From positions 3,472,001-3,536,000 of the forward strand of contig NC_014121.1 of assembly GCF_000025565.1 (NCBI RefSeq): a stretch of DNA of 64,000 nucleotides, in the 5' to 3' direction. The notes under the pieces are model-generated. The model was not told the origin of the DNA. It did not search any database and saw only the letters and a program-made list of their open reading frames with translations. Positions 1-11,029 of this stretch are shown here, one piece after another (position 1 is the first letter of the stretch; each line of letters begins with the position of its first letter). Origin of the DNA: Enterobacter cloacae subsp. cloacae ATCC 13047. Its GTDB lineage: Bacteria > Pseudomonadota > Gammaproteobacteria > Enterobacterales > Enterobacteriaceae. Both the position numbers and the translations under genes were made by a program.

Positions 1-1
1 G

Positions 2-1969
2 ATGGTGTTCCTCGATTTTTCGATCAACAACCTGACGCTGATGGCGCTCACCATCGCCACCGGCTTCGTGGTGGATGACGCCATCGTCGTGATCGAGAAC
101 ATCTCGCGCTATATCGAGAAAGGCGAAAAACCGCTGGCCGCTGCGCTGAAAGGTGCAGGTGAGATCGGATTTACCATTATCTCGCTGACCTTCTCGCTGA
201 TTGCGGTGCTGATCCCGCTGCTGTTTATGGGCGATATCGTCGGGCGGCTGTTCCGCGAGTTTGCCGTCACGCTGGCGGTCGCCATTCTGATCTCTGCCGT
301 GGTGTCGCTGACCCTGACGCCAATGATGTGCGCCCGTATGCTGAGCCATGAATCCCTGCGCAAGCAAAACCGCTTCTCTCGCGCCTCTGAGCGGATGTTC
401 GAACAGATCATTGCCGCTTACGGCCGGGTGCTGGCAAAAGTGCTTAACCACCCGTGGGCGACGCTCGGCGTGGCGCTCGGCACGCTGGCGCTCAGCGTCA
501 TTTTGTGGATCGTTATCCCGAAAGGCTTCTTCCCGATTCAGGACAACGGCATTATTCAGGGCACGCTTCAGGCGCCCCAGTCGGTCTCCTTCGCCAGTAT
601 GGCGCAGCGTCAGCAGCAGGTCTCTGACATCATCATGAAAGATCCGGCGGTGGAAAGCCTGACCGCGTACGTGGGCGTCGATGGCACCAACCCGTCGCTG
701 AACAGTGCGCGTCTGCAGATCAACCTCAAGCCGCTGGACGACCGCGACGATCGGGTCAACGCCGTCATTGAGCGGCTGCAAACTGCCGTGGCGCGCGTGC
801 CGGGCATTGAACTTTACCTGCAGCCAATTCAGGATTTGACCATCGATACCCAGGTCAGCCGCACGCAGTACCAGTTCACGCTTCAGGCCACCAGCCTTGA
901 TGCGCTGAGCACGTGGGTACCGCAACTGGTCAACAAACTCAAGGCGCTGCCGCAGCTTTCTGACGTCAGCAGCGACTGGCAGGACAAAGGGCTGGCGGCA
1001 TATGTGAACGTCAATCGCGATACTGCCAGCCGGCTGGGCATCACCATGTCCGACGTGGACAACGCGCTTTATAACGCCTTTGGTCAGCGCCTCATCTCCA
1101 CCATTTATACCCAGGCGAATCAGTATCGCGTGGTGCTGGAACACAACACCGATAACACGCCCGGCCTGGCCGCGCTGGACTCGGTGCGCCTGACCAGCAA
1201 AGACGGTGGTATTGTGCCGTTAAGCGCCATAGCCAGCGTGGAGGAGCGTTATACGCCGCTGTCGATTAACCATCTCGATCAGTTCCCGTCCACCACCATC
1301 TCGTTCAACGTACCGGACAACTATTCGCTGGGTGAAGCGGTCGAGGCCATTCTGGGCGCGGAGAAAGAACTCAACTTCCCGTCTGATATTCAGACCCAGT
1401 TCCAGGGCAGCACCCTGGCGTTCCAGGCTGCGCTGGGCAATACCATCTGGCTGATCGTGGCTGCGGTGGTGGCGATGTACATCGTCCTTGGGGTGCTGTA
1501 CGAAAGCTTTATCCACCCAATCACCATCCTCTCCACCCTGCCGACCGCCGGGGTAGGTGCGCTACTGGCCCTGATGCTGGCGGGCAGCGAACTGGACGTC
1601 ATCGCCATTATCGGCATCATCCTGCTTATCGGGATCGTGAAGAAAAACGCCATCATGATGATCGACTTCGCCCTTGCCGCCGAGCGCGAGCAGGGCATGT
1701 CGCCGCGAGACGCCATCTTCCAGGCCTGTCTGTTGCGTTTTCGTCCGATCCTGATGACCACGCTCGCCGCCCTGCTGGGCGCACTGCCGCTGATGCTCAG
1801 TACCGGCGTCGGTGCTGAGCTGCGCCGTCCGCTGGGTATCGGCATGGTCGGTGGTCTGCTGGTGAGCCAGGTGCTGACGCTGTTCACCACGCCGGTGATT
1901 TACCTGCTGTTTGACCAACTGGCCCTGTGGACCAAAAGCCGCTTCCCGAAACGTGAAGAGGAGGCGTAA
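2..1969 (+). CDS. mdtB: Multidrug efflux RND subunit MdtB (5'-truncated by window edge)
   Basis: C-terminal 655 residues of an RND inner-membrane pump; the E. coli protein is about 1040 aa, so roughly the first 385 residues lie upstream of the window. The fragment opens inside TM4, where the paired aspartates of the proton relay are seen ([13 protein letters not shown], about residues 21-33), and continues through the second periplasmic loop to the last TM helices. MdtB works as a heteromultimer with MdtC, together with the adaptor MdtA and TolC, exporting bile salts and novobiocin in E. coli. Its TAA is directly followed by the mdtC start codon, so the two are translationally linked. Confidence 0.97.
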   Translation: MVFLDFSINNLTLMALTIATGFVVDDAIVVIENISRYIEKGEKPLAAALKGAGEIGFTIISLTFSLIAVLIPLLFMGDIVGRLFREFAVTLAVAILISAVVSLTLTPMMCARMLSHESLRKQNRFSRASERMFEQIIAAYGRVLAKVLNHPWATLGVALGTLALSVILWIVIPKGFFPIQDNGIIQGTLQAPQSVSFASMAQRQQQVSDIIMKDPAVESLTAYVGVDGTNPSLNSARLQINLKPLDDRDDRVNAVIERLQTAVARVPGIELYLQPIQDLTIDTQVSRTQYQFTLQATSLDALSTWVPQLVNKLKALPQLSDVSSDWQDKGLAAYVNVNRDTASRLGITMSDVDNALYNAFGQRLISTIYTQANQYRVVLEHNTDNTPGLAALDSVRLTSKDGGIVPLSAIASVEERYTPLSINHLDQFPSTTISFNVPDNYSLGEAVEAILGAEKELNFPSDIQTQFQGSTLAFQAALGNTIWLIVAAVVAMYIVLGVLYESFIHPITILSTLPTAGVGALLALMLAGSELDVIAIIGIILLIGIVKKNAIMMIDFALAAEREQGMSPRDAIFQACLLRFRPILMTTLAALLGALPLMLSTGVGAELRRPLGIGMVGGLLVSQVLTLFTTPVIYLLFDQLALWTKSRFPKREEEA

Positions 1970-4900
1970 GTGAAGTTTTTCGCCCTCTTCATTTACCGCC
2001 CGGTGGCGACGATTTTAATCTCGCTCGCCATTACGCTGTGCGGCGTGCTGGGCTTCCGCCTGCTGCCGGTAGCCCCCCTGCCGCAGGTGGATTTTCCGGT
2101 GATCATGGTCAGCGCATCGCTGCCGGGCGCGTCGCCGGAGACCATGGCCTCGTCGGTTGCCACACCACTGGAACGCTCGCTCGGGCGAATTGCGGGGGTC
2201 AACGAGATGACCTCCAGCAGCTCGCTCGGCAGCACGCGCATCATTCTGGAGTTCAGCTTCGACCGGGATATTAACGGTGCGGCGCGCGACGTGCAGGCGG
2301 CGATCAACGCCGCGCAAAGCCTGCTGCCGAGCGGAATGCCAAGCCGCCCGACCTACCGTAAAGCCAACCCGTCCGACGCGCCGATCATGATCCTGACGCT
2401 GACCTCGGATACCTATTCCCAGGGGCAGCTCTACGACTTTGCGTCGACCCAGCTGGCGCAGACGATCTCACAAATAAACGGCGTGGGTGACGTGAGCGTT
2501 GGCGGTAGCTCCCTGCCCGCCGTGCGCGTCGGCCTGAACCCGCAGGCGCTGTTTAACCAGGGCGTGTCGCTGGATGATGTGCGCTCCGCCATCAGCAGCG
2601 CCAACGTGCGCAGGCCGCAGGGGGCGATAGAGAGCAACAGCCACCGCTGGCAGATCCAGACCAACGACGAGCTCAAAACCGCCGCCGAATATCAGCCGCT
2701 CATCATCCACTACAATAACGGCGCGGCGGTACGTTTAAGCGACGTAGCCAGCGTCACCGACTCGGTGCAGGACGTGCGCAACGCCGGGATGACCAACGCC
2801 AAACCGGCCATCTTGCTGATGATCCGCAAGCTGCCGGAAGCCAATATTATTGAAACGGTAAACAGCATTCGCGCGCGTCTGCCGGAGTTACAGAAGACCA
2901 TTCCGGCCGCTATTGATCTGCAGATTGCCCAGGATCGTTCGCCGACCATTCGCGCCTCGCTTGAAGAGGTGGAACAGACGCTGGTGATCTCCGTCGGGCT
3001 GGTGATCCTGGTGGTGTTCCTGTTTCTGCGCTCGGGCCGCGCAACGCTTATTCCCGCCGTTGCGGTACCGGTGTCGCTGATTGGTACCTTCGCCGCCATG
3101 TACCTGTGCGGCTTTAGCCTGAACAACCTGTCGCTGATGGCGCTGACCATCGCCACCGGCTTTGTGGTGGATGACGCCATCGTGGTGCTGGAGAATATTT
3201 CCCGCCATCTGGAAGCCGGGGTAAAACCGCTGCAGGCCGCCCTGCAGGGCACGCGCGAAGTGGGCTTTACGGTGCTCTCCATGAGCCTGTCGCTGGTGGC
3301 GGTCTTCCTGCCGCTGCTGTTGATGGGCGGGCTGCCGGGGCGACTGCTGCGCGAATTTGCCGTCACCCTTTCGGTGGCTATCGGCATCTCGCTGATTATC
3401 TCGCTAACGCTCACGCCAATGATGTGCGGCTGGATGCTAAAGCGCAGCAAACCGCACTCGCAGCCGCGTCGTAAAGGGTTTGGCCGTTTCCTGTTGGCAA
3501 TGCAGGAAGGGTACGGAAAATCGCTGAAGTGGGTGCTCAACCATACGCGGCTGGTTGGTCTGGTGCTTGTCGGCACCATCGCGCTCAACGTCTGGCTGTA
3601 TATCTCCATCCCGAAAACCTTCTTCCCGGAGCAGGACACCGGCGTGCTGATGGGCGGCATCCAGGCTGACCAGAGTATTTCCTTCCAGGCGATGCGCGGC
3701 AAGCTGCAGGATTTTATGAAGATCATCCGCGAAGACAAGGCGGTGGATAACGTCACCGGCTTTACCGGCGGGTCACGCGTTAACAGCGGGATGATGTTTA
3801 TCACCCTTAAGCCGCGCGGCGAGCGCAATGAAACGGCGCAGCAGGTGATAGACCGGCTGCGAATGAAGCTCGCCAAAGAGCCAGGCGCCAACCTGTTTTT
3901 GATGGCCGTTCAGGATATCCGCGTGGGCGGACGTCAGGCGAACGCCAGCTACCAGTACACCCTGCTCTCTGACGATCTGGCCGCGCTGCGCGAGTGGGAG
4001 CCCAAAATCCGTAAAGCGCTGGCCGCCCTGCCGCAGCTGGCGGACGTGAACTCCGATCAGCAGGACAACGGGGCAGAGATGGCGTTGACCTACGATCGTG
4101 AAACCATGTCGCGGCTGGGCATTAACGTTGAAGCCGCCAACAGTCTGCTGAACAACGCTTTTGGCCAGCGCGAGATTTCCACCATCTATCAGCCAATGAA
4201 CCAGTACAAGGTGGTGATGGAAGTGGACCCGCGCTATACCCAGGACATCAGCGCGCTGGATAAAATGTTTGTCATTAACAACGACGGTAAAGCGATCCCG
4301 CTCTCTTATTTCGCCAGCTGGCGACCCGCTAACGCGCCGCTCTCTGTGAACCATCAGGGGTTGTCGGCAGCGTCCACAATCTCCTTTAACCTGCCCACCG
4401 GCTCGTCGCTTTCCGAGGCCAGCGAGGCCATCGACCGTGCCATGACCCAGCTCGGCGTGCCCTCGACCGTGCGCGGCAGTTTTGCCGGGACCGCGCAGGT
4501 CTTCCAGGAGACGATGAATTCGCAGGTGATTTTGATTCTGGCGGCCATTGCCACGGTCTATATCGTGCTTGGCGTGCTGTATGAGAGCTATGTTCATCCG
4601 CTGACCATTCTCTCGACGCTACCATCGGCAGGCGTGGGGGCGTTGCTGGCGCTGGAGCTGTTTGGCGCGCCCTTTAGCCTCATCGCCTTAATCGGGATCA
4701 TGCTGTTAATTGGTATTGTGAAGAAAAACGCCATCATGATGGTGGACTTTGCGCTGGAGGCTCAGCGTAACGGCAACCTGACGCCAGAAGAGGCGATTTT
4801 CCAGGCCTGCCTGCTGCGTTTTCGTCCGATCATGATGACCACGCTGGCGGCGCTGTTTGGCGCGCTGCCGCTGGTGATCTCCGGTGGCGATGGTTCAGAG

Positions 4901-5047
4901 CTGCGCCAGCCGCTGGGGATCACTATTGTCGGTGGGCTGGTGATGAGTCAGCTCCTGACGCTCTACACCACGCCGGTGGTCTATCTGTTCTTTGACCGCC
5001 TGCGGCTGCGTTTTTCACGTAAAAACAGAACCACGGTGACCGGGTAA
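1970..5047 (+). CDS. mdtC: Multidrug efflux RND subunit MdtC
   Basis: Full-length RND transporter of 1025 aa, the same length as E. coli MdtC. It starts at GTG 1970 immediately after the mdtB stop, with a GAGGAGG-type Shine-Dalgarno sequence inside the mdtB end. An N-terminal TM helix is followed by the porter domain, TM4 with the DD proton-relay pair ([13 protein letters not shown]) and a second half that mirrors the first. MdtC is the proton-translocating partner of MdtB in the MdtB2C trimer. The stop codon is directly followed by mdtD, as expected for the mdtABCD-baeSR operon. Confidence 0.98.
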   Translation: MKFFALFIYRPVATILISLAITLCGVLGFRLLPVAPLPQVDFPVIMVSASLPGASPETMASSVATPLERSLGRIAGVNEMTSSSSLGSTRIILEFSFDRDINGAARDVQAAINAAQSLLPSGMPSRPTYRKANPSDAPIMILTLTSDTYSQGQLYDFASTQLAQTISQINGVGDVSVGGSSLPAVRVGLNPQALFNQGVSLDDVRSAISSANVRRPQGAIESNSHRWQIQTNDELKTAAEYQPLIIHYNNGAAVRLSDVASVTDSVQDVRNAGMTNAKPAILLMIRKLPEANIIETVNSIRARLPELQKTIPAAIDLQIAQDRSPTIRASLEEVEQTLVISVGLVILVVFLFLRSGRATLIPAVAVPVSLIGTFAAMYLCGFSLNNLSLMALTIATGFVVDDAIVVLENISRHLEAGVKPLQAALQGTREVGFTVLSMSLSLVAVFLPLLLMGGLPGRLLREFAVTLSVAIGISLIISLTLTPMMCGWMLKRSKPHSQPRRKGFGRFLLAMQEGYGKSLKWVLNHTRLVGLVLVGTIALNVWLYISIPKTFFPEQDTGVLMGGIQADQSISFQAMRGKLQDFMKIIREDKAVDNVTGFTGGSRVNSGMMFITLKPRGERNETAQQVIDRLRMKLAKEPGANLFLMAVQDIRVGGRQANASYQYTLLSDDLAALREWEPKIRKALAALPQLADVNSDQQDNGAEMALTYDRETMSRLGINVEAANSLLNNAFGQREISTIYQPMNQYKVVMEVDPRYTQDISALDKMFVINNDGKAIPLSYFASWRPANAPLSVNHQGLSAASTISFNLPTGSSLSEASEAIDRAMTQLGVPSTVRGSFAGTAQVFQETMNSQVILILAAIATVYIVLGVLYESYVHPLTILSTLPSAGVGALLALELFGAPFSLIALIGIMLLIGIVKKNAIMMVDFALEAQRNGNLTPEEAIFQACLLRFRPIMMTTLAALFGALPLVISGGDGSELRQPLGITIVGGLVMSQLLTLYTTPVVYLFFDRLRLRFSRKNRTTVTG

Positions 5048-6463
5048 ATGACTGATCTTCCCAGTAACGTTCGCTGGCAATTATGGATAGTGGCCTTCGG
5101 CTTTTTTATGCAGTCGCTGGATACTACCATCGTCAACACCGCCCTCCCCTCAATGGCAAAAAGCCTGGGGGAGAGCCCGCTGCACATGCATATGGTGATT
5201 GTCTCCTATGTGCTGACCGTTGCCGTGATGCTCCCTGCCAGCGGCTGGCTGGCGGACAAAGTGGGGGTGCGCAATATCTTCTTCACCGCTATCGTGCTGT
5301 TTACCGCGGGGTCGCTGTGTTGCGCGATGGCGAATACGCTGGATCAGCTGGTGATGGCACGCGTTCTGCAGGGCGTCGGTGGGGCTATGATGGTGCCAGT
5401 CGGGCGACTGACGGTGATGAAAATCGTCCCGCGCGAGCAGTATATGGCGGCAATGACTTTTGTGACCTTACCAGGCCAGGTGGGTCCGTTGCTTGGTCCG
5501 GCGCTGGGCGGGATACTCGTGGAATATGCCTCCTGGCACTGGATTTTCCTCATCAACCTGCCGGTGGGCATTATTGGCGCTATCGCCACCCTGGCATTGA
5601 TGCCCAACTACACCCTGCAGACGCGGCGCTTTGATGTAATCGGTTTTCTGTTGCTCGCCACCGGTATGGCGACGCTGACCCTCGCTCTCGACGGGCAAAA
5701 AGGGCTGGGAATCTCCTCACTGACACTCGCCATTCTGATCGTTATCGGGATGAGCGCCATTCTGTGGTATCTGTGGCATGCCAGAGGAAACGACCGGGCG
5801 CTGTTCAGCCTGACGCTGTTTAAAAACCCTACTTACCGGCTTGGCCTGTTCGGAAGTTTTGCGGGGCGCGTGGGCAGCGGCATGCTGCCGTTTATGACAC
5901 CCGTGTTCCTGCAAATCGGTATGGGCTTTTCACCGTTTCACGCGGGGCTGATGATGATCCCGATGGTGCTGGGCAGCATGGGAATGAAGCGCATTGTGGT
6001 GCAGGTGGTTAACCGCTTTGGTTATCGCCACGTGCTGGTGACTGCCACGCTGGGGCTGGCACTGGTCAGCCTGCTGTTTATGGCTGTAGCGCTGATGGGC
6101 TGGTACTACGCCCTGCCGCTGGTGCTGTTCTGCCAGGGCATTATTAACTCCATGCGCTTCTCGTCGATGAACACCCTGACGCTGAAGGATCTGCCGGACG
6201 AACTGGCAAGCAGCGGCAACAGTCTGCTGTCGATGATCATGCAGCTCTCCATGAGCGTGGGGGTCACCATTGCCGGTTTACTGCTCGGCATGTACGGTCA
6301 GCACCATCTCAGCGTCGACACGCCGGTGGCGCATCAGGTCTTTTTATACACGTATCTCAGCATGGCGGTTATCATCGCCCTGCCCGCTTTCATCTTCGCC
6401 CGTGTGCCGGATGATACCCGTAAGAACGTCGTTATCCGGCGCAGTAAAAGGAGTGGATCATGA
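5048..6463 (+). CDS. mdtD: MFS transporter MdtD
   Basis: 471-aa major facilitator of the DHA2 (14-TM) type. The N-terminal helix carries [14 protein letters not shown], the typical motif of this subfamily, followed by [11 protein letters not shown] (motif A, loop 2-3) and [13 protein letters not shown] (motif B). ATG 5048 follows the mdtC stop with no gap. It belongs to the mdtABCD-baeSR operon, but in E. coli it is not needed for MdtABC-mediated resistance; a link to citrate or iron export has been proposed. Its substrate cannot be read from the sequence. Confidence 0.96.
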   Translation: MTDLPSNVRWQLWIVAFGFFMQSLDTTIVNTALPSMAKSLGESPLHMHMVIVSYVLTVAVMLPASGWLADKVGVRNIFFTAIVLFTAGSLCCAMANTLDQLVMARVLQGVGGAMMVPVGRLTVMKIVPREQYMAAMTFVTLPGQVGPLLGPALGGILVEYASWHWIFLINLPVGIIGAIATLALMPNYTLQTRRFDVIGFLLLATGMATLTLALDGQKGLGISSLTLAILIVIGMSAILWYLWHARGNDRALFSLTLFKNPTYRLGLFGSFAGRVGSGMLPFMTPVFLQIGMGFSPFHAGLMMIPMVLGSMGMKRIVVQVVNRFGYRHVLVTATLGLALVSLLFMAVALMGWYYALPLVLFCQGIINSMRFSSMNTLTLKDLPDELASSGNSLLSMIMQLSMSVGVTIAGLLLGMYGQHHLSVDTPVAHQVFLYTYLSMAVIIALPAFIFARVPDDTRKNVVIRRSKRSGS

Positions 6464-7863
6464 AATTCTGGCGTCCGGGCATTACCGGTAAGCTCTTTCT
6501 GGCAATTTTTGCCACCTGTATTGTCCTGCTGATCACCATGCACTGGGCCGTACGGCTCAGCTTTGAGCGCGGTTTTATCGATTACATTAAGCATGGTAAT
6601 GAGCAGCGCCTGCAGGGTTTGAGCGATGCACTGAGCGAGCAGTATGCCCAGCACGGGAACTGGCGTTTTTTACGCAACAATGACCGTTTTATCTTCCAGA
6701 TCCTGCGCTCGCTGGAGCACGATAGCGGCGATGACCGCCCCGGCCCGGGCATGCCACCCCATGGCTGGCGCACCCAGTTCTGGGTGATCGACCAGGATAT
6801 GCGCACGCTGGTTGGCCCTCGTGCGCCCATCCCCCCGGACGGCACCCGGCGGGCAATCAAAGTGAATAACGCTACCGTCGGCTGGGTTATCGCCTCGCCA
6901 GTGGAACGCCTGACGCGCAACACCGATATCAACTTCGATCGTCAGCAGCGCCGGGCCAGTTGGCTGATCGTCATCCTCTCCACGCTGCTGGCCGCGCTTG
7001 CCACCTTCCCGCTGGCGCGGGGCCTGCTCGCCCCGGTGAAAAGGCTGGTGGAAGGCACGCATAAACTGGCCGCCGGGGATTTTTCCACCCGCGTGGACAC
7101 GCGCAGCCAGGATGAGCTGGGCAAGCTGGCGCAGGATTTTAACCAGCTCGCCAGTACGCTGGAGAAAAACCAGCAGATGCGGCGCGATTTTATGGCCGAT
7201 ATTTCACACGAGCTGCGCACCCCGCTGGCAGTGCTGCGCGGCGAACTGGAGGCCATTCAGGACGGCGTGCGCAAGTTCACGCCCGAATCCGTGGCTTCGC
7301 TGCAGGCGGAAGTGGGTACGCTGACCAAACTGGTAGACGATCTGCACCAGCTCTCTATGTCAGACGAAGGGGCGCTGGCCTACCAGAAAGCACCGGTGGA
7401 CGTAATCAACATTCTGGAGGTCATCAGCGGGGCTTTCCGCGAACGTTTTGCCAGCCGCAACCTGACCATTGACCTCTCCCTGCCGGACAGCGCGGTGGTG
7501 TTTGGCGATAAAGATCGTCTGATGCAGCTCTTCAACAACCTGCTGGAAAACAGCCTGCGATACACCGACAGCGGTGGCGGACTACACATCTCCGGCAAAC
7601 AGGAAAACGGCCGCTTCGCCCTCACCTTTGCCGACTCCGCTCCCGGCGTGCAGGATGCGCAGCTGGAAAAACTGTTTGAACGTTTTTATCGCACCGAAGG
7701 CTCCCGCAACCGTGCCAGCGGCGGCTCCGGGCTGGGACTGGCGATTTGCGTTAATATCGTCGAGGCGCACAATGGCACCCTGCGTGCCGCCCATTCGCCT
7801 TTTGGCGGGGTTAGCATTACAGTAGAGTTACCGCTGGAACGGGATTTATCGAGAGAAGCATGA
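6460..7863 (+). CDS. baeS: Sensor histidine kinase BaeS
   Basis: 467-aa membrane histidine kinase. TM helix at about residues 10-30, a periplasmic sensor region, a second TM helix at about 165-185, then HAMP, the H box ([19 protein letters not shown], phospho-acceptor His250), N box ([10 protein letters not shown]) and G boxes ([17 protein letters not shown]). It senses envelope stress (indole, tannin, zinc, spheroplasting) and phosphorylates BaeR. It overlaps mdtD by 4 bp and baeR by 4 bp (both ATGA), showing one co-translated operon. Confidence 0.98.
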   Translation: MKFWRPGITGKLFLAIFATCIVLLITMHWAVRLSFERGFIDYIKHGNEQRLQGLSDALSEQYAQHGNWRFLRNNDRFIFQILRSLEHDSGDDRPGPGMPPHGWRTQFWVIDQDMRTLVGPRAPIPPDGTRRAIKVNNATVGWVIASPVERLTRNTDINFDRQQRRASWLIVILSTLLAALATFPLARGLLAPVKRLVEGTHKLAAGDFSTRVDTRSQDELGKLAQDFNQLASTLEKNQQMRRDFMADISHELRTPLAVLRGELEAIQDGVRKFTPESVASLQAEVGTLTKLVDDLHQLSMSDEGALAYQKAPVDVINILEVISGAFRERFASRNLTIDLSLPDSAVVFGDKDRLMQLFNNLLENSLRYTDSGGGLHISGKQENGRFALTFADSAPGVQDAQLEKLFERFYRTEGSRNRASGGSGLGLAICVNIVEAHNGTLRAAHSPFGGVSITVELPLERDLSREA

Positions 7864-8582
7864 CCGAATTACCGATTGACGAAAACACGCCACGCATTTT
7901 GATTGTGGAAGACGAGCCTAAGCTTGGGCAGTTACTGATCGACTATTTACGTGCGGCCAGCTACGCCCCGTCGCTTATCAGCCATGGCGATCAGGTGTTA
8001 CCGTACGTGCGCCAGACGCCGCCGGATCTGATCCTGCTGGATTTGATGCTCCCCGGCACGGACGGCCTGACCCTGTGCCGGGAAATTCGTCGCTTCTCCG
8101 ACGTGCCGATCGTCATGGTGACGGCAAAAATCGAAGAGATCGACCGCCTGCTGGGACTCGAAATTGGCGCGGACGATTACATCTGCAAACCCTACAGCCC
8201 GCGTGAAGTGGTCGCCCGCGTGAAAACCATTCTGCGTCGCTGTAAGCCGCAGCGCGAGCTTCAGGTGCTGGACGCCGAAAGCCCGCTGATTGTTGATGAG
8301 AGCCGCTTCCAGGCCAGCTGGCGCAGCAAGCTTCTCGATCTCACGCCTGCTGAGTTCCGCCTGCTGAAAACCCTTTCCCACGAGCCGGGGAAAGTGTTCT
8401 CTCGCGAGCAGCTGCTCAACCACCTGTATGACGATTACCGCGTGGTGACGGACCGCACCATCGACAGCCACATCAAAAACCTGCGCCGTAAGCTGGAGGC
8501 GCTCGACGCCGAACAGTCATTTATTCGCGCGGTGTATGGCGTGGGATACCGCTGGGAAGCGGATGCGTGCAGGATTGCATAG
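7860..8582 (+). CDS. baeR: Response regulator BaeR
   Basis: 240-aa OmpR/PhoB-type regulator. Receiver domain with the phospho-acceptor Asp61 ([10 protein letters not shown]), acidic pocket VEDE at residues 16-19 and the conserved Lys in CKPYSPREV. The C-terminal winged helix has the recognition region [18 protein letters not shown]. In E. coli it activates mdtABCD-baeSR, acrD and spy; the mdtA promoter and its BaeR box lie outside this window. It is the last gene of the operon and is followed at once by an intergenic palindromic repeat. Confidence 0.98.
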   Translation: MTELPIDENTPRILIVEDEPKLGQLLIDYLRAASYAPSLISHGDQVLPYVRQTPPDLILLDLMLPGTDGLTLCREIRRFSDVPIVMVTAKIEEIDRLLGLEIGADDYICKPYSPREVVARVKTILRRCKPQRELQVLDAESPLIVDESRFQASWRSKLLDLTPAEFRLLKTLSHEPGKVFSREQLLNHLYDDYRVVTDRTIDSHIKNLRRKLEALDAEQSFIRAVYGVGYRWEADACRIA

Positions 8583-8590
8583 CTAAACGC

Positions 8591-8627
8591 CCCCTCACCC
8601 TAACCCTCTCCCCAAAGGGGTGAGGGG
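8591..8627. repeat. Intergenic palindromic repeat, copy A
   Basis: Imperfect palindrome of C-rich and G-rich arms (CCCCTCACCC ... GGGGTGAGGGG) with a central CCCTCTCCCC, 8 bp after the baeR stop. The same core recurs at 11931, 41314, 54225 and 56724, always in intergenic DNA at gene ends. It may also act as the baeR 3' hairpin, although no clear T-run follows. Confidence 0.75.
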
Positions 8628-8745
8628 CAAAGCTTTACCTCCCTGCCCCGCAGCGCTACAATGCCCGCCCTTAAAGTGGGGGATCTCCCCTTACCGCTGC
8701 ACCTGGTGCACGCGGATCTGACCTGTCATCAGAACGAGAATAAAC

Positions 8746-10107
8746 ATGTTTAAACCGGAACTCCTTTCCCCGGCGGGAACGCTGCAAAATATGCGTTACG
8801 CTTTCGCCTATGGTGCCGACGCCGTCTACGCGGGCCAGCCGCGCTACTCGCTGCGCGTGCGCAACAACGAATTCAACCACGAGAATCTGCAGCTCGGCAT
8901 CAACGAAGCGCATGCCCTGGGCAAAAAATTCTACGTGGTGGTCAACATCGCGCCGCACAACGCCAAGCTGAAGACGTTCATCCGTGACCTGAAGCCGGTG
9001 GTGGATATGGGGCCGGACGCGCTGATCATGTCGGATCCGGGTTTAATCATGCTGGTTCGGGAGAACTTCCCGGAGATGGATATTCACCTCTCCGTGCAGG
9101 CTAACGCCGTGAACTGGGCGACGGTCAAATTCTGGAAACAGATGGGGCTGACCCGCGTCATTCTGTCGCGTGAACTTTCCCTCGACGAAATTGAAGAGAT
9201 CCGCACCCAGGTGCCGGATATGGAAATCGAAATTTTCGTTCACGGTGCGCTGTGCATGGCCTACTCCGGGCGTTGCCTGCTCTCCGGTTACATCAACAAG
9301 CGCGACCCGAACCAGGGCACCTGCACCAACGCCTGCCGCTGGGAATATAATGTCCAGGAAGGCAAAGAGGACGATATCGGTAATATCGTCCACAAGCATG
9401 AGCCAATCCCGGTTACGAACGTTGAGCCTACGCTGGGCATCGGCGCACCAACCGACAGCGTGTTTATGATTGAAGAGGCCAAACGTCCGGGCGAGTACAT
9501 GACCGCCTTTGAAGACGAGCATGGCACGTACATCATGAACTCAAAAGATCTGCGCGCCGTCGCCCACGTTGAACGCCTGACCCAGATGGGCGTGCACTCC
9601 CTGAAAATTGAGGGCCGCACCAAATCCTATTACTACTGCGCGCGTACCGCACAGGTGTACCGCAAAGCGATTGACGACGCGGCAGCCGGTAAACCGTTCG
9701 ACACCAGCCTGCTGGAAACTCTGGAAGGTCTGGCGCACCGCGGCTATACCGAAGGTTTCCTGCGTCGTCATACCCATGACGACTACCAGAATTACGAGCA
9801 TGGCTACTCCGTGTCCGAGCGTCAGCAGTTTGTCGGCGATTTTACCGGCGAGCGCAAAGGTGCGCTGGCCGCCGTGGCGGTGAAAAACAAGTTCACCAAA
9901 GGCGACAGCCTGGAGCTGATGACCCCGCAGGGCAACATGAACTTCACGCTGGAACACCTGGAGAACGGCAAAGGCGAAGCGATTGAGGTTGCGCCGGGCA
10001 ATGGTCATACCGTCTGGCTGCCGGTACCGGAAGAGGTGGAGCTGGAGTTTGCCCTGCTGATGCGCAATTTCGACGGTGAAAGCACCCGAAATCCGCATAG
10101 TAAATAG
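8746..10107 (+). CDS. trhP: tRNA 5-hydroxyuridine modification protein TrhP (YegQ), U32 family
   Basis: 453-aa member of the U32 peptidase-like family. In E. coli YegQ (TrhP) is required for prephenate-dependent formation of 5-hydroxyuridine at wobble U34. The sequence shows the family TIM-barrel start (ELLSPAGTLQNMRYAFAYGADAVYAG), the signature HGALCMAYSGRCLLSGY, and conserved cysteines in that block and in GTCTNACRW, thought to bind an Fe-S cluster. Start ATG 8746 follows GAACGAGAA. It is a single gene, with the CyaR sRNA just downstream as in E. coli. Confidence 0.96.
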   Translation: MFKPELLSPAGTLQNMRYAFAYGADAVYAGQPRYSLRVRNNEFNHENLQLGINEAHALGKKFYVVVNIAPHNAKLKTFIRDLKPVVDMGPDALIMSDPGLIMLVRENFPEMDIHLSVQANAVNWATVKFWKQMGLTRVILSRELSLDEIEEIRTQVPDMEIEIFVHGALCMAYSGRCLLSGYINKRDPNQGTCTNACRWEYNVQEGKEDDIGNIVHKHEPIPVTNVEPTLGIGAPTDSVFMIEEAKRPGEYMTAFEDEHGTYIMNSKDLRAVAHVERLTQMGVHSLKIEGRTKSYYYCARTAQVYRKAIDDAAAGKPFDTSLLETLEGLAHRGYTEGFLRRHTHDDYQNYEHGYSVSERQQFVGDFTGERKGALAAVAVKNKFTKGDSLELMTPQGNMNFTLEHLENGKGEAIEVAPGNGHTVWLPVPEEVELEFALLMRNFDGESTRNPHSK

Positions 10108-10142
10108 TCAACCAGGGAAATTTTTTCGCGCCGGGAAAATTC

Positions 10143-10185
10143 TTAGAATCGGATCACATACCGCTTCGTTCAATACGGGTATTAT
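10143..10185 (+). promoter_or_regulatory. CRP-type site and -10 box of cyaR
   Basis: TTAGA-N6-TCACA at 10143-10158 resembles the CRP consensus TGTGA-N6-TCACA, with a good right half and a 3/5 left half. It is centred about 42 bp before the inferred cyaR start at 10193, the class II activator spacing. A -10 element TATTAT lies at 10180-10185. CyaR is CRP-cAMP activated in E. coli, which supports the assignment; the left half-site is weak. Confidence 0.6.
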
Positions 10186-10192
10186 CCCCAGC

Positions 10193-10278
10193 GCTGAAAA
10201 ACATAACCCATAAATGCTAGCTGTACCAGGAACCACCTCCTTAGCCCGCGTAATCTCCCTTACGTGGGCTTATTTTTT
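10193..10278 (+). ncRNA. cyaR: Hfq-dependent small RNA CyaR (RyeE)
   Basis: About 86 nt that match E. coli CyaR closely by eye. They include the 5' GCTGAAAAACATAACCCATA, the unpaired seed ACCAGGAACCACCTCCTTAG that base-pairs with the ribosome-binding sites of ompX, luxS, nadE and yqaE, and a terminator hairpin (AGCCCGCGTAA...TTACGTGGGCT) ending in a T-run. The location downstream of yegQ (trhP) is also that of E. coli. From memory of the E. coli sequence there is one A fewer after CCCATAA, and compensated changes in the terminator stem. It represses under CRP control and needs Hfq. Confidence 0.93.
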
Positions 10279-10454
10279 TAATGCTCTGTTTTTCGCCATT
10301 CTGCTGCACTTGCATGGAACATCTCCTGAGGAAATAAAATTACACTTTTGATGCCTGTAGGCGATCGCATCACCTTGTTTCTGCAACAATCCATTTGAAT
10401 CAAAAGAAGTCAGGCCTTACCATCAATAACCACTCAAACAGCAAGGGATTCTAT

Positions 10455-10697
10455 ATGTACACCTATAAGATGGTTCAGATTCCACCAAACATTTCTATCA
10501 AGGCAAAGGATAATAAAGATGGCATTGCAGCAGCGTATTTAGAGCAAGAAGTGAATTCCTGGGCTGCCGAAGGGTGGGAATTCCAGCGCGTTGATACAAT
10601 CGGTATAGAAGAGCGGCCAGGGTGCTTTGGCGGAAATAAATCAACATTGACCCACTATTATGTCATTACTTTCAGAAAAGAAGTGACAGATGCTTAG
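10455..10697 (+). CDS. Small DUF4177-like protein
   Basis: 80-aa soluble protein starting MYTYKMVQIPPN. ATG 10455 is preferred to the in-frame upstream ATG at 10395 because AAGGGA lies 6 nt before it. The pattern YKMVQIPP ... INSWAAEGWEFQRVDTI ... YYVITFRK type (here NSWAAEGWEFQRVDTIG) matches the DUF4177 family, whose function is unknown. Its stop overlaps the start of a YidD-like gene by 8 bp, so the two are probably co-translated. No signal peptide or TM helix is seen. Confidence 0.75.
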   Translation: MYTYKMVQIPPNISIKAKDNKDGIAAAYLEQEVNSWAAEGWEFQRVDTIGIEERPGCFGGNKSTLTHYYVITFRKEVTDA

Positions 10698-10905
10698 ATG
10701 GCTTAGCATACATTTCATACTCTTATACCGTAACCATGCCCCAATGAGTATCCGTAATCGCTGCCGCCATACTCCTTCCTGCTCAAAGTACACGCTGATT
10801 AGCCTGAAGCGGTTCGGTTTTCTGAAAGGGTGGAGATTGGGATTACAACGCATTTATCGCTGTCGTCCTCCTCATGGAGGTTTCGATTACCCTCCTCATA
10901 AATGA
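10690..10905 (+). CDS. YidD-like membrane protein insertion efficiency factor paralog
   Basis: 71-aa protein with the YidD (haemolytic-domain) signature: [33 protein letters not shown] and HGGFDYPP. In E. coli YidD is encoded between rnpA and yidC and helps YidC-dependent membrane insertion; this copy lies far from any such locus and is probably a second one. The N-terminus ([16 protein letters not shown]) could form the short amphipathic or membrane helix of the family. It overlaps the DUF4177-like gene by 8 bp (ATGCTTAG) and is followed by a terminator. Whether it works with YidC is unknown. Confidence 0.8.
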   Translation: MLRWLSIHFILLYRNHAPMSIRNRCRHTPSCSKYTLISLKRFGFLKGWRLGLQRIYRCRPPHGGFDYPPHK

Positions 10906-10917
10906 GTCTAAATTGGA

Positions 10918-10951
10918 AAGGCCTCCAGATAAAATTGGCGGCCTTATTTTT
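10918..10951 (+). terminator. Terminator after the DUF4177-yidD pair
   Basis: Stem AAGGCC/GGCCTT (10918-10923 with 10940-10945), extended inside by CCA/TGG, followed by ATTTTT. It lies 12 bp after the yidD-like stop and separates the pair from yegS. Confidence 0.65.
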
Positions 10952-11029
10952 CCCTTTCATCCTGTTCTTACCCGCTTTTTTCCGCACTGCTATACACTCT
11001 TACTAACGCTAAAAAAGGGAGCAGCGAGG

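Noticed and set aside
2710..3891. 393-codon minus-strand frame opposite mdtC
   Set aside because: Ser/Arg-rich shadow of the RND gene.
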